A stretch of 26,731 nt of DNA from Pseudomonadota bacterium (GCA_023387085.1 JAEWIL010000087.1:1-26731); one strand, 5' to 3'. Counted from the stretch's first letter, positions 1 to 8,323 are shown. Notes: generated by a model not told the origin, from the letters alone. Numbers and translations are program-made.

Positions 1-1107
1 GTCCTGTCCGGGCAGCCGGTCGAGCAGCAGGTCGCCGGTCGCGGTGCGGCAGTCGTGCACGGCGGCGCTCGCGATCACGGGTGCGTCGGCAAGATGCGGC
101 AGGCGCGCCGCGATCCACTGGCGCGCATCGGCAAGCGCGCGGGCGCCGGCATCGATATCGGCGCGGCGGTCGAAGCTGTCGGGGTCGACGCTGGCGTCGG
201 GCGCGCTTTTCCAGACGCGGATGCCCACCCCCTCGACGTCAGGGAGCAGGTTGAAGCCATAGGCGCGATCGACGAAGGCTGGCATCGCGGGCGGCCGGAA
301 CTGGGTGTCGCCCTGCCCGGGGCCGAAGTGAAAGATTTGCTGGCGCGCGGCGGAGAGGCGCGCAGGCGGCAGCGTCTGCGGGAAAAGTTCGGTCAGCCAG
401 GCACCGGTCGCATAGACGAGGCTGCGCGCGGTGCCGCCGTCGGGGAGCCGGTAGACGTCCTGCTTCTTGTCGCGCAGCGGCGCGGGCATCACGATGTCCT
501 CGCATTCGACCTGCGCGTCGAGAATCGTTTCGAGCACCCCGCGGCGACCCGCGATCATCGCGCCCTTGGCGGCGTGCAGCACGGTCTCCTCGGGGCGCCA
601 CGCGATCCGGGCGAAACGGTCGCGAAGCCGCTCGCCGGTGGTGCGGTCGGCGCCGCGCGGGTCGGCGAAGCTGTCGGTCGCAGCGAGCGCGGTCACTGCC
701 TCGCACGGCGTCAGGATCGGCAGGCTCGCGGTGTCGGACAGGCGCTGCCACGCCTCGCGGCTGTCCTCGACGAGCGCGGCGTACAGCGCGTCGCCGCCCT
801 GCACGGGGTCAAGCATCATCGACGGCAGATTCGATGCGGCGCGGCCGTTACCGGCGCCATAGGCATCGAACAGCCGGACAGTGAGCCCGGCGCGGACGAG
901 ATGCCATGCGGTCCACGCGCCGAGCGCGCCGGCGCCGATCACCGCGACATCGGCATGCTTCGGCGGCGGCTTGGCGCCCTTGCGGCGGCGCGATGCGCGC
1001 GGTTCGGGCGGAGCCTTGGGTTTCGGTTCCTTCTTCGCGCCGCCGAGCGCGAGCGCGACGGGCACGGCGCCCAGCGCGGCGATCAGGCGGCGACGGTCGA
1101 TCGTCAT
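1..1107 (-). CDS. FAD-dependent oxidoreductase (DAO family), Tat signal, 3' end outside window
   Basis: This is an open frame of 369 codons with no stop before the window edge, so the C-terminus is missing. The ATG overlaps the stop of the upstream amidohydrolase gene (ATGA), which fixes the start. The N-terminus reads MTIDRRRLIAALGAVPVAL, a twin-arginine-type signal with a hydrophobic stretch. A Pro/Lys/Arg-rich linker follows, then the dinucleotide-binding motif VIGAGALGAWTAWHL near residues 55-70, ending in an acidic residue (VRLFDAY). Further on, GARSLVYATGAWL-like sequence (seen as LVYATGAWLTELF) resembles the second FAD-contact segment of D-amino-acid/sarcosine oxidase-type enzymes. Known of the family: oxidation of amines or amino acids with FAD. 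The substrate cannot be read here. Its place as third gene after a dehydrogenase and an amidohydrolase suggests a small catabolic unit, with this enzyme folded in the cytoplasm and exported. Confidence 0.85.
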   Translation of the reverse strand, partial: MTIDRRRLIAALGAVPVALALGGAKKEPKPKAPPEPRASRRRKGAKPPPKHADVAVIGAGALGAWTAWHLVRAGLTVRLFDAYGAGNGRAASNLPSMMLDPVQGGDALYAALVEDSREAWQRLSDTASLPILTPCEAVTALAATDSFADPRGADRTTGERLRDRFARIAWRPEETVLHAAKGAMIAGRRGVLETILDAQVECEDIVMPAPLRDKKQDVYRLPDGGTARSLVYATGAWLTELFPQTLPPARLSAARQQIFHFGPGQGDTQFRPPAMPAFVDRAYGFNLLPDVEGVGIRVWKSAPDASVDPDSFDRRADIDAGARALADARQWIAARLPHLADAPVIASAAVHDCRTATGDLLLDRLPGQD

Positions 1108-2759
1108 CCGCCGGTGCCGCCCTTCTTGTAATAGCGGTAGCCGCCGATCCAGGTTTCGAGCGGCACCATCTTGCGGATTTCGTCAGGGCTCGCGAGCAGC
1201 GGGTCGCTGTCGAGGATCACGAAGTCGGCACGCATCCCGGGCATCAGCGTGCCGAGCCGGTCCTCGGCGAAGGCGGCATAGGCAGCGGTTCGCGTATAGC
1301 CGTCGAGCGCGGTTTCACGGCTGACCGTCTCCTCGGGATGCCAGCCGCCCACGGGTTGTCCGTCGGCGCCGGTACGCGAGATGGCGGCGGCGATGCCGGG
1401 GAAGGGATTCGCGCTTTCGACCGGCACGTCGGACCCGAAGGCGAGGCGGACGCCGGCCTTTTCCATGCTGCGCCACGCATAGGCGCCCTTGAGCCGGTCG
1501 GGGCCAAGCCGCGCTTCGGCCATCAGCCGGTCGCTCGTCTGGTGCGTCGGCTGCATCGAGGCGATGACCTTGAGCTGCGCGAACTTCGGGATGTCGAGCG
1601 GATCGACGATCTGCGCATGTTCGATGCGCCAGCGGCGGTCGCCGGGCAGGTCGCGGGTCAGGTCGCCGATCGCGTCGAGCGCCTCGGCATTGGCGGCGTC
1701 GCCGATCGCGTGTACCGCAACCTGGAACTTGTCCATCGTCGCGCGCACCATCTTGTTGCGAAGCTGCGCGGGGGTGAGCAGGGGTAGTCCCTTCTGACCC
1801 GGCGCGTCGCTGTAATCGGCCTTGAGCCACGCGCCGCGCGAACCCAGGGCGCCGTCGAGATAGAGTTTCACCCCGACCATGCGTAGCTTGTCGTCATAGA
1901 GCCACGGGGTCGGCTCGCCGCCCGCGATCAGTGCCATATTGTCGATGTCGCGGCCGTAACTGAGGACGCGGATCGCAAGCTGTTTCTTGTCGCCGGCGCG
2001 GCGATAGGCCTGCCATTCCTGGATCGTCGTGCCCATGTCGGCGATGCCGGTGATTCCCTGCGACAGCAATTTCTGTTGGGCGAGGAGGAAGGCGCGGTCG
2101 AGGTCGCGCGCGAGCGGCTTGGGCTTCGCGGCATCGACGAGCTGGGTCGCGGCATCGACGAAGATGCCGCTCGGCTTGCCGCCCGCCATCTCGATCCGGC
2201 CGCCCTCGGGCGCCTTGGTCGCGGCGGTGATCTTCGCGGCGTTCATCGCCGCCGTATTCGCCCAGCCGGCGTGACCGTCGATGCGTTCGAGCCAGACGGG
2301 GCGGTCGGCGACCGCGGCGTCGAGGTCGGCGACGTTGGGGAAACGGCCGAGACCCCATTTCTCCTGATTCCAGCCCGACCCGATGATCCACGGAATTTCG
2401 GGATTTTCGGCGGCGTATTTCCGGATCGCGGCCTGCGCCTCGGCGAGGCTGCTGGTGCCCGAGAGGTCGAGCAGCATCAGCTGGAAGCCGAGCCCCATGA
2501 CATGGCCGTGCGCGTCGATCAGCCCGGGGATCAGCGTGCGGCCCTTGCCGTCCTCCTTGAAATCGGGGCGTTCGGGGCGCTTGTCCTTGCGGTCGAGCAG
2601 CTGCTTGACCTTGCCGTCGCTGCCCACGAGCAGGCCGGTGAAGCGGACGACCTTGCCATCCTTGTCGAGTGTGATGCCGTTGACATTGTCGACGAGCGTG
2701 TCGGCGTGCGCGGGAGCGGCGAGGCACAGGGCGAGCGCCGTAAAGACAAAGCGCCTCAC
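1104..2759 (-). CDS. Exported amidohydrolase, YtcJ-like (amidohydrolase family 3)
   Basis: The protein is 551 residues. It starts at a GTG that overlaps the upstream gene's TGA (GTGA), and the start is supported by an immediate signal peptide, MRRFVFTALALCLAAPAHA, with a likely cut after AHA. It has the metal-dependent hydrolase layout: an HxH motif (GLIDAHGHVMGLG) after a beta-sandwich entry segment, a candidate carboxylated lysine region (VGVKLYLDGALGSRGAWL), single histidines in VAVHAIGDAAN and RIEHAQIV, and the late aspartate in LAFGSDVPVESANPF. Known of the family: hydrolysis of amide or related C-N bonds by a TIM-barrel metallo-enzyme, usually of unknown substrate. The signal peptide places it in the periplasm. 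Its 3' end overlaps the FAD oxidoreductase by four bases, so the two are almost certainly co-transcribed and coupled. The family is firm and the substrate is unknown. Confidence 0.93.
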   Translation of the reverse strand: MRRFVFTALALCLAAPAHADTLVDNVNGITLDKDGKVVRFTGLLVGSDGKVKQLLDRKDKRPERPDFKEDGKGRTLIPGLIDAHGHVMGLGFQLMLLDLSGTSSLAEAQAAIRKYAAENPEIPWIIGSGWNQEKWGLGRFPNVADLDAAVADRPVWLERIDGHAGWANTAAMNAAKITAATKAPEGGRIEMAGGKPSGIFVDAATQLVDAAKPKPLARDLDRAFLLAQQKLLSQGITGIADMGTTIQEWQAYRRAGDKKQLAIRVLSYGRDIDNMALIAGGEPTPWLYDDKLRMVGVKLYLDGALGSRGAWLKADYSDAPGQKGLPLLTPAQLRNKMVRATMDKFQVAVHAIGDAANAEALDAIGDLTRDLPGDRRWRIEHAQIVDPLDIPKFAQLKVIASMQPTHQTSDRLMAEARLGPDRLKGAYAWRSMEKAGVRLAFGSDVPVESANPFPGIAAAISRTGADGQPVGGWHPEETVSRETALDGYTRTAAYAAFAEDRLGTLMPGMRADFVILDSDPLLASPDEIRKMVPLETWIGGYRYYKKGGTGG

Positions 2760-3634
2760 TTCGGCAGCCTCGTCACGAGCGAGCTGGTATCCTTGCGTCC
2801 GCCGCCGGCCCTTTGCACATCGGCATAGAATTGATCGACGAGGCTGGCGACGGGCAAGGTCGCGCCGTTAACCCGCGCTTCGTCGAGCGCGAGCCCCAGA
2901 TCCTTGCGCATCCAGTCGACCGCGAAACCGAAATCGAATTCGTCCTTGGCCATCGTGCCCCAGCGGTTGAGCATCTGCCAGCTCGCCGCGGCGCCGCCCG
3001 ACACGGCTTCGAACACCTTGTCGGTGTCGAGCTTCGACGCCTGCGCGAACCGCAGCGCCTCGGACAGGCCCTGTATCACCCCGGCGATCGCGATCTGGTT
3101 GACCATCTTCGTCGTCTGTCCCGCGCCGGGGCCGCCGATGTGGACCATGCGCGCGGCATAGGCCTGCATCACCGGCGCGGCGGCATCGAAGGCGGCCTGG
3201 GTGCCGCCGCACATGATCGACAGCGTCCCGTTCTGCGCGCCCGCCTCGCCGCCCGAAACGGGGGCATCGAGGCAGAGCAGTCCCAGTCCCTCGGCCTCGA
3301 CCGACAATTGCCGGGCGATCCGCGCGGAGACGGTGGTATGATCGACGAACAGCGCGCCCTTGCGCATCGCCCGGAAAGCGCCGTCGCGGCCGAGCGTCAC
3401 CTGCGCGAGATCGTCGTCGTTGCCGACGCAGGTCAGCACGACATCGGCGTCCCTGGCGGCCTCGGCCGGGGTCGATGCCGCGGTGCCGCCATGGGCGGCG
3501 ACCCAGGCGTCGGCCTTGGCGCGCGTGCGATTGTAGACGGTGAGGGCATGCCCCGCCTTGACGAGGTGCCCCGCCATCGGTCCGCCCATGACGCCGGTGC
3601 CGATGAAAGTGACGCGCAATTTCTGTTCGCTCAT
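2756..3634 (-). CDS. NAD(P)-dependent 3-hydroxyisobutyrate-type dehydrogenase
   Basis: This is a beta-hydroxyacid dehydrogenase of about 292 residues. It shows an N-terminal Rossmann motif (VTFIGTGVMGGPMA), the substrate-binding signature DAPVSGGEAGAQNGTLSIM, the catalytic lysine in GAGQTTKMVNQ (K176 from the chosen start) and the helical C-terminal half with the second lysine motif (DWMRKDLGLALDEA). Known of the family: reversible oxidation of 3-hydroxyisobutyrate, tartronate semialdehyde or similar short hydroxyacids. Substrate choice cannot be read safely. I chose ATG 3634 (MSEQKLRVTF) because the fold begins there and a weak GGAT lies upstream; in-frame ATGs at 3646 and 3652 would add 4 or 6 residues. 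The gene heads a three-gene unit with GTGA and ATGA overlaps and diverges from ilvA across a gap of about 60 bases that must hold both promoters. Confidence 0.92.
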   Translation of the reverse strand: MSEQKLRVTFIGTGVMGGPMAGHLVKAGHALTVYNRTRAKADAWVAAHGGTAASTPAEAARDADVVLTCVGNDDDLAQVTLGRDGAFRAMRKGALFVDHTTVSARIARQLSVEAEGLGLLCLDAPVSGGEAGAQNGTLSIMCGGTQAAFDAAAPVMQAYAARMVHIGGPGAGQTTKMVNQIAIAGVIQGLSEALRFAQASKLDTDKVFEAVSGGAAASWQMLNRWGTMAKDEFDFGFAVDWMRKDLGLALDEARVNGATLPVASLVDQFYADVQRAGGGRKDTSSLVTRLPK

Positions 3635-3693
3635 GGGGCGATCCATAACCATGGTTTGCGCGGCGCGCCAGATAGGCTAGTGCGCTTGCCGTT

Positions 3694-4944
3694 ATGACAG
3701 ATCAACTCACCCTGACCTCCGCCGCCGATCTCCCGGCGATCACATTGGACGATGTGCGCGCGGCGGCGGGGCGAATTAACGGATCGGTGGTCCGCACCCC
3801 CACGCTCCATTCGCAGACCCTGTCCGAAATGGTCGGCGCCGAGGTGTGGCTGAAGTTCGAGAATCTGCAGTTCACCGCCGCGTACAAGGAACGCGGGGCC
3901 TTGAACGCGCTGCTGTTGATGGCGCCCGAAGCCCGCGAACGCGGCGTGATCGCGGCATCGGCGGGCAACCATGCGCAGGGGCTGGCCTATCACGGCAAGC
4001 GGCTCGGCGTGCCGGTGACGATCGTGATGCCGAGCACGACGCCGCAGGTGAAGGTGTCGCAGACCGCGAGCCACGGTGCGACGATCGTGCTGTTCGGCGA
4101 GAAATTCGACGACGCCTATGCCCATGCGCGCGAGCTGGAGGTCGAGCGCGGGCTGACCTTCGTCCATCCCTTCGACCATCCGGACGTCGCGGCGGGGCAG
4201 GGGACGGTCGCGCTCGAGATGCTCGAGGATGTGCCCGAACTCGACACGCTGATCGTGCCGATCGGCGGCGGCGGGCTGCTCGCCGGCATGGGAACCGCCG
4301 CGCGCGGGATCAAGAACGACATGCGCCTCGTCGGCGTGCAGGCCGAGCTTTATCCGTCGATGTATGCCGAGCTGAACGGTGTCGACATGGCGTGCGAGGG
4401 CGACACGCTGGCCGAGGGTATCGCGGTGAAGGAGCCGGGATCCTACACCCGCAAGCTGGTCGCCGAGCTCAACGACGACATCGTACTCGTCGCCGAACGC
4501 CATCTGGAGCGCGCGGTCAGCCTGCTGCTCCAGATCGAAAAGACGGTGGTCGAGGGCGCGGGCGCGGCGGGGCTTGCGGCGATGCTCGCGCATCCCGAGG
4601 AGTTCGCGGGACGCAAGGTCGGCCTCGTGCTGACCGGCGGCAATATCGACACGCGGCTGCTCGCGAACGTGCTGCTGCGCGACCTTGCGCGGTCGGGCCG
4701 CATCGCGCGGCTGCGCATCCGCCTGCAGGACCGGCCCGGCGCCTTGTTCAAGGTGATGAAGCTGTTCGACGAGAAGCAGGTCAACATCATCGAAATCTAT
4801 CACCAGCGCATCTTCACGACCTTGCCCGCCAAGGGGCTGATCACCGACATCGAGTGCGAGGCGCGCGACCGCGAGCATCTCGACAGCCTTGTCACCTCGC
4901 TGCGCGATGCGGGCTATATGGTGACCACCGTCGAACTGGCATGA
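3694..4944 (+). CDS. ilvA: Threonine ammonia-lyase (PLP domain plus C-terminal ACT domain)
   Basis: The protein is 416 residues and deaminates L-threonine to 2-oxobutanoate, the first step towards isoleucine. It is a fold-type II PLP enzyme. The Schiff-base lysine is K65 in FTAAYKERGALN, a variant of the usual SFKxRGA; SAGNHAQG contacts the cofactor and IGGGGLLAGMG binds the phosphate. Residues about 335-413 form one ACT domain (LQDRPGALFKVMKLFDEKQVNIIEI), so ligand regulation is likely. The length fits the shorter one-ACT form rather than the roughly 500-residue two-ACT biosynthetic E. coli type, which leaves open whether the role is biosynthetic or catabolic. No clear Shine-Dalgarno precedes the ATG. 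The stop overlaps the start of the next gene (ATGA). The gene symbol is used in the broad sense. Confidence 0.93.
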   Translation: MTDQLTLTSAADLPAITLDDVRAAAGRINGSVVRTPTLHSQTLSEMVGAEVWLKFENLQFTAAYKERGALNALLLMAPEARERGVIAASAGNHAQGLAYHGKRLGVPVTIVMPSTTPQVKVSQTASHGATIVLFGEKFDDAYAHARELEVERGLTFVHPFDHPDVAAGQGTVALEMLEDVPELDTLIVPIGGGGLLAGMGTAARGIKNDMRLVGVQAELYPSMYAELNGVDMACEGDTLAEGIAVKEPGSYTRKLVAELNDDIVLVAERHLERAVSLLLQIEKTVVEGAGAAGLAAMLAHPEEFAGRKVGLVLTGGNIDTRLLANVLLRDLARSGRIARLRIRLQDRPGALFKVMKLFDEKQVNIIEIYHQRIFTTLPAKGLITDIECEARDREHLDSLVTSLRDAGYMVTTVELA

Positions 4945-5333
4945 AAGAGTTTACGCGCGAGTTCGTCGCAACGCCCGAGAGCATCGACGAACTCGGCCAT
5001 GTCAACAATGCCGTGTGGGTGCAATGGATCCAGCAGGTCGCGACCGGCCATTGGGACGCCGCGGCGCCGCAAAGCCACAAGCAGGCCTATATCTGGGTCG
5101 TGGTGCGGCACGAGATCGATTATCTGCGCGCGCTGGGCCCCGGCGAGACGGTGACCGCGCGGACCTGGGTCGCCGACAAACCGCAGGGCGCCAAGTTCGA
5201 CCGCTTCATGGAATTCACCGGCGCGGACGGCAAGGTGCATGTGCGAGCGCGAACGGTGTGGGCGCTGCTCGACAAGGCGAGCGGCCGGCCGCTGCGCGTG
5301 ACCGACGAGATTGTGGCGCCCTTTTCGGAATAG
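4941..5333 (+). CDS. Acyl-CoA thioesterase, 4HBT hotdog family (YbgC/FadM-like)
   Basis: The protein is 130 residues, and its ATG overlaps the ilvA stop. The single hotdog domain carries the family motif DELGHVNNAVWVQWIQQ near residues 16-32, with the catalytic aspartate/asparagine region and a helix that follows, then strands VVVRHEIDYLRALGPGETV and RFMEFTGADGKVHVRARTVW typical of the 4-hydroxybenzoyl-CoA thioesterase group. Known of the family: hydrolysis of short- or medium-chain acyl-CoA in the cytoplasm. The translational coupling to threonine ammonia-lyase hints that it may clear an acyl-CoA made from 2-oxobutanoate, such as propionyl-CoA, but that is inference only. There is no own ribosome binding site, consistent with coupling. 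Confidence 0.88.
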   Translation: MKEFTREFVATPESIDELGHVNNAVWVQWIQQVATGHWDAAAPQSHKQAYIWVVVRHEIDYLRALGPGETVTARTWVADKPQGAKFDRFMEFTGADGKVHVRARTVWALLDKASGRPLRVTDEIVAPFSE

Positions 5334-5495
5334 CGGTGCGAGGATGGGCAGGGCGAGGAGGCCGGTCGCGTCACCGAACGGACGCGCACGGCCCCGGTGA
5401 TCGACGCGCGGCTCGCGGATTGACCGGCGCGTGAAATGCGAATAGGTCCGCACGCGATGACCAACGACCGATCCCTTCGATTCAAGGCGTATTGG

Positions 5496-5515
5496 CGCTC
5501 CTTTACCTAGGAGCG
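5496..5515. repeat. Small inverted repeat in the thioesterase-GNAT gap
   Basis: CGCTCCT (5496-5502) and AGGAGCG (5509-5515) form a perfect 7-bp stem with a 6-nt loop. No T-run follows on either strand, so it is not a textbook terminator. The rest of the 289-bp gap (5334-5622) shows no gene. It also contains GTGACCAT at 5531-5538 and its complement ATGGTCAC at 5587-5594, a spaced inverted repeat of unknown meaning ahead of the acetyltransferase. Confidence 0.35.
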
Positions 5516-5622
5516 GCATGGCATCATCCTGTGACCATCGCCGCCGTGTTCCGGAAGGCGAATGGTTGTCATCACAGCATCACCCCATGGTCACGGCGTG
5601 CGTTTCTTGAAGAAGACGCGAC

Positions 5623-6141
5623 ATGACCGATACCTTGCTTGCCCTGTCGACCGACCAATGCCGTATCACGCCGCTGACCGCGGACGATGCGCGCGAACTC
5701 GCGGCGATCACCGATGATTCGGTGACATCGCGAATCGATTTCCTGCCGACGCCCTTCACCGAAACCGACGCGCGCGAGCTGATCGCGCGGTCGGGCGGCG
5801 GCGATGTCTTTCATGCGGTGCGCGGCAGCGGCGGCGGCGAACTCGATGGCGTGATCGGTGTCCACCGCCGCGCGGGGCGCGACTACGAGATCGGGTACTG
5901 GTTCGCAAAGCGCGCGCGCGGGCGCGGTATCGCAACCGAGGCGGTGCGCGCGGTCGTTGGCGCGCTGACCGCGTCGCGGCCGGGCTGTTCGATCGTCGCC
6001 GAATGCCACCCCGACAACACCCCCTCGCGCGCCGTGCTGCGTCGCGCCGGTTTCGTCTCGACGGGGCTGGCGGGGCGGCGGCCGGGGCGGATGCTTCACG
6101 CATGGCGTCCGGCGCCGCTCGATCGCATCGACGTGTGCTGA
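5623..6141 (+). CDS. GNAT-family N-acetyltransferase (RimJ/RimL-like)
   Basis: The protein is 172 residues. The ATG is preceded by GAAGAAG at a proper distance. The acetyl-CoA binding motif A is ARGRGIATEAVRAVV (about residues 104-118), with motif B following as ECHPDNTPSRAVLRRAGF; the strand EIGYWFAKRARG before it is typical of the RimJ/RimL branch. The N-terminus ITPLTADDARELAAITDDSV fits the same branch. Known of the family: transfer of an acetyl group from acetyl-CoA to an amine, often a protein N-terminus or a small molecule. The acceptor cannot be predicted. It stands alone, followed at once by a long palindromic repeat. Confidence 0.9.
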   Translation: MTDTLLALSTDQCRITPLTADDARELAAITDDSVTSRIDFLPTPFTETDARELIARSGGGDVFHAVRGSGGGELDGVIGVHRRAGRDYEIGYWFAKRARGRGIATEAVRAVVGALTASRPGCSIVAECHPDNTPSRAVLRRAGFVSTGLAGRRPGRMLHAWRPAPLDRIDVC

Positions 6142-6146
6142 GTTCT

Positions 6147-6279
6147 TCCTCCCTGTCGCGCAGCGATGGGGAGGGGGACCGCCCGAAGGGTGGTGGAGGG
6201 CGGCGACGCAGGTGCCATTGGCCCCTCCGTCAGCGGCTTCGCCGCTGCCACCTCTCCCATTGATGCGCAACGGGAAGGA
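6147..6279. repeat. Palindromic intergenic repeat family B, copy 1
   Basis: This element of about 130 bp fills the gap between the convergent acetyltransferase and hydrolase genes. A 33-base core at 6168-6200 occurs exactly, in reverse complement, at 21111-21143 in copy 2, and the flanking text (TCCTCCCTGTCGCGCAGCG at 6147-6165) matches the start of copy 2 in direct orientation. The unit is therefore a large imperfect palindrome. It also contains the hairpin CAGCGGCTTCGCCGCTG. It could serve as a bidirectional terminator here. Confidence 0.85.
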
Positions 6280-7029
6280 TCAATCCGGCTCGGATATCTC
6301 TTCGGTCAGCGCCTTGACGATCGCGGCCACCGAATTGGGGGCGTAGGCAAAACCCATATGGCCGCAGTCGACCTCGATCCGGCGGTCGCTTTCCTCGCGG
6401 GTGCCGCGCGCGCTGTTCACGGCGACGACGCCGTCATGCTTTGACCATAAGGCAAAGGTCGGCATTTCGGGACGCGGGGCGGGATGGAAGTCGATCGGCG
6501 GATTGTCGACCGGGTGCCGCGCGACGAGGTGATAGAGGCGCCACGCGCGGTTGGCGCGGCGGCTGCCCGAAAAAGGCGAGCCGAGCGTGACGACGCGCGC
6601 GACCTTGTCCGGATGATGCTTGGCATATTCGCGGGCGTAGATGCCGCCGAGGCTCCAGCCGACGAGCGCAGGGGCATAGCCGGTCCGGTCGATAATCCAC
6701 CGGACGCGCGTGTCGATCCGCTCGATAATGTCGGGGGTCGCACCGCGATTGAAACCGAGGCCCCAGGCATAGCAGCGAAAGCCCGCGCGGCGCAGGTCGG
6801 CGCGCAGCGCCTTTGTAGCCCAGTCGCCCGACAGGAACCCCGGCAAGACCATCACCGGCGGATGCTCGCTGTCGGGGTTGGGCTCGGGCGGCATCGGCCG
6901 GATCCGCCCGCCAAGCGCGCGCAAAAGCCCCCCGACCTCGCGCCACAAGAGCGACAGTGGTGGCGGTGCGTCGGGATCGGCTATGCGCGCCGGCCATTCG
7001 GCGCGCCGGGTGAGGAAGCCGCGGATCAT
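6280..7029 (-). CDS. Alpha/beta hydrolase
   Basis: The protein is 249 residues and carries a complete apparent triad. The nucleophile elbow is GWSLGG with S126, the acid is the aspartate in FALWSKHDGVVAV, and the histidine lies in VDCGHMGFAY. The strand VMVLPGFLSGDWATKALRADL and the flanking segment FRCYAWGLGFNRG resemble lipase/PGAP1-like hydrolases, in which a PGF-type segment builds the oxyanion hole. There is no signal peptide, so it is likely cytoplasmic or loosely membrane-associated. The substrate is unknown; an ester or lipid is plausible. The only upstream element is a family C repeat, and no convincing ribosome binding site precedes the ATG. Confidence 0.88.
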   Translation of the reverse strand: MIRGFLTRRAEWPARIADPDAPPPLSLLWREVGGLLRALGGRIRPMPPEPNPDSEHPPVMVLPGFLSGDWATKALRADLRRAGFRCYAWGLGFNRGATPDIIERIDTRVRWIIDRTGYAPALVGWSLGGIYAREYAKHHPDKVARVVTLGSPFSGSRRANRAWRLYHLVARHPVDNPPIDFHPAPRPEMPTFALWSKHDGVVAVNSARGTREESDRRIEVDCGHMGFAYAPNSVAAIVKALTEEISEPD

Positions 7030-7049
7030 GGCGTGTCCAATCCCATATT

Positions 7050-7135
7050 CGTCATTCCCGCGAAAGCGGTAATCCAGCTATCCTTACCCGGTTCGAGATG
7101 GGGGAGCGGCACCCCGGATCAAGTCCCGGGTGACG
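7050..7135. repeat. Palindromic intergenic repeat family C, copy 1
   Basis: An element of about 86 bp lies in the 118-bp gap between the sugar dehydrogenase and the hydrolase. It begins CGTCATTCCCGCGAAAGCGG and ends CCCGGGTGACG, so its tips are complementary (CGTCA...TGACG) with internal C/G-rich arms. The related copy at 20779-20851 shares the outline (CGTCATCCCGGA...GGGGTGACG) but has different inner arms. Confidence 0.75.
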
Positions 7136-7147
7136 GAAAGGGGATGG

Positions 7148-8323
7148 TCAGCCTTTCGGAACCAGTTTCACCAGCTTGCCGCTCTTGCCGTCGGTGAGCA
7201 GCCAGACTGAACCGTCCTCGCGCACCTCGACCTCGCGAATGCGCTGGCCGAAATCCCAGCGGTCGGATTTGTGGAGCGTGTCGCCGTCGATCGCCATGCG
7301 GATCAGCCCCTCGCCCGAGAGCGCACCCATCAGCAGGCTGTTCTTCCAGCCCGGATAGACGTCGCCATCGTACCAGGCGAGCCCGGCGGGCGAGATCGAC
7401 GGGTTCCACCACAGTTTGGGCGCCGCGAATTCGGGGCGGGTCGGGTGGTCGGGAATATCCTCGCCGTCATAATGGTCGCCGTTCGAGACGATGGGATAGC
7501 CATAGTTCGCCTTTGCCTCGACCAGATTGACCTCGTCGCCGCCTTTCGGTCCCATTTCCAGCTGCCAGAGCCGACCGGTGCCGTCGAAGGCGATGCCGAG
7601 CAGGTTGCGGTGGCCGAGCGACCAGATCTGCGCGGTGATGCCCCCTTCCGACGCGAAGGGGTTGTCGGCGGGCACGCTGCCATCGGGGTTGAGGCGCAGG
7701 ATTTTGCCAAGATTGGCCTTCATGTCCTGTGCCGGGTCGAACTTCTGCCGCTCGCCCGAGGTGACGAACAGATAGTGGCCGTCGGGGGAAAAGGCGAGGC
7801 GGTGCGAGAAATGGCCGCGGCCGGGCACCTTCGGGTCCTGTTTCCAGATGATTTGCAGACCGTCGAGGCGCGGCTGTGCGCCCTGCACCAGTTTCGCCTT
7901 GCCGACCACGGCGCCGAAGATGTCGCCGCCGCCGGCTTCGGCCCAGCTCAGGTAAATCGTGCCGCTCCTGGCAAAGTCGGGCGCGAGGATGACATCGCCG
8001 AGCCCGCCCTGGCCGCCATAGGCGACCGTCGGTACGCCCGCGACGTCGAGCGCAGGCGCGCCGTCGCGCCAGAGCTTCAGCTTGCCCGCGCGCTCGGTAA
8101 CCAGCGCCTGCTTGCCGCCGGGAAGGAAGGTCATCGCCCAAGGCTCGTCGAAGCCTGCAACCTCCTGCACCGTAAAGGGCGCATCGGCGAGCGGCGTCGC
8201 GGGCTGGGCGCCCGAGGCGTCGAGGCTCGCGGTGTCGGCGGGCGCGGCATTGCTGGCGGTGCCGCCCGAACAGGCGGCGACGATCATCGCCGCGGAAAGG
8301 GCGAGAGCGGGGAATGTCTTCAT
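7148..8323 (-). CDS. PQQ-dependent sugar dehydrogenase (Asd/YliI type), lipoprotein
   Basis: The protein is about 391 residues from the chosen ATG, which begins MKTFPALALSAAMIVAACSGG. This is a lipoprotein signal with lipobox VAAC, the best reason for this start over one 11 codons upstream. The mature part is a six-bladed propeller of the glucose/sorbosone dehydrogenase family, with the signatures FDEPWAMTFLPGGKQALVT, YGGQGGLGDVILAPDF, SHRLAFSPDGHYLFVTSGER (likely active-site His), WSLGHRNLLGIAFD and AWYDGDVYPGWKNSLLMGAL. Known of the family: periplasmic oxidation of aldose sugars with PQQ and calcium, passing electrons to the respiratory chain. A membrane-anchored periplasmic location is inferred. 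No PQQ biosynthesis gene is in the window. It could also be a homologue with another function, since many members are untested. Confidence 0.9.
   Translation of the reverse strand: MKTFPALALSAAMIVAACSGGTASNAAPADTASLDASGAQPATPLADAPFTVQEVAGFDEPWAMTFLPGGKQALVTERAGKLKLWRDGAPALDVAGVPTVAYGGQGGLGDVILAPDFARSGTIYLSWAEAGGGDIFGAVVGKAKLVQGAQPRLDGLQIIWKQDPKVPGRGHFSHRLAFSPDGHYLFVTSGERQKFDPAQDMKANLGKILRLNPDGSVPADNPFASEGGITAQIWSLGHRNLLGIAFDGTGRLWQLEMGPKGGDEVNLVEAKANYGYPIVSNGDHYDGEDIPDHPTRPEFAAPKLWWNPSISPAGLAWYDGDVYPGWKNSLLMGALSGEGLIRMAIDGDTLHKSDRWDFGQRIREVEVREDGSVWLLTDGKSGKLVKLVPKG

Noticed and set aside
55..1131. Long plus-strand open frame opposite the FAD oxidoreductase
   Set aside because: It is the antisense shadow of a real minus-strand gene with clear motifs; the translation is Arg/Gly-rich and has no recognisable fold.
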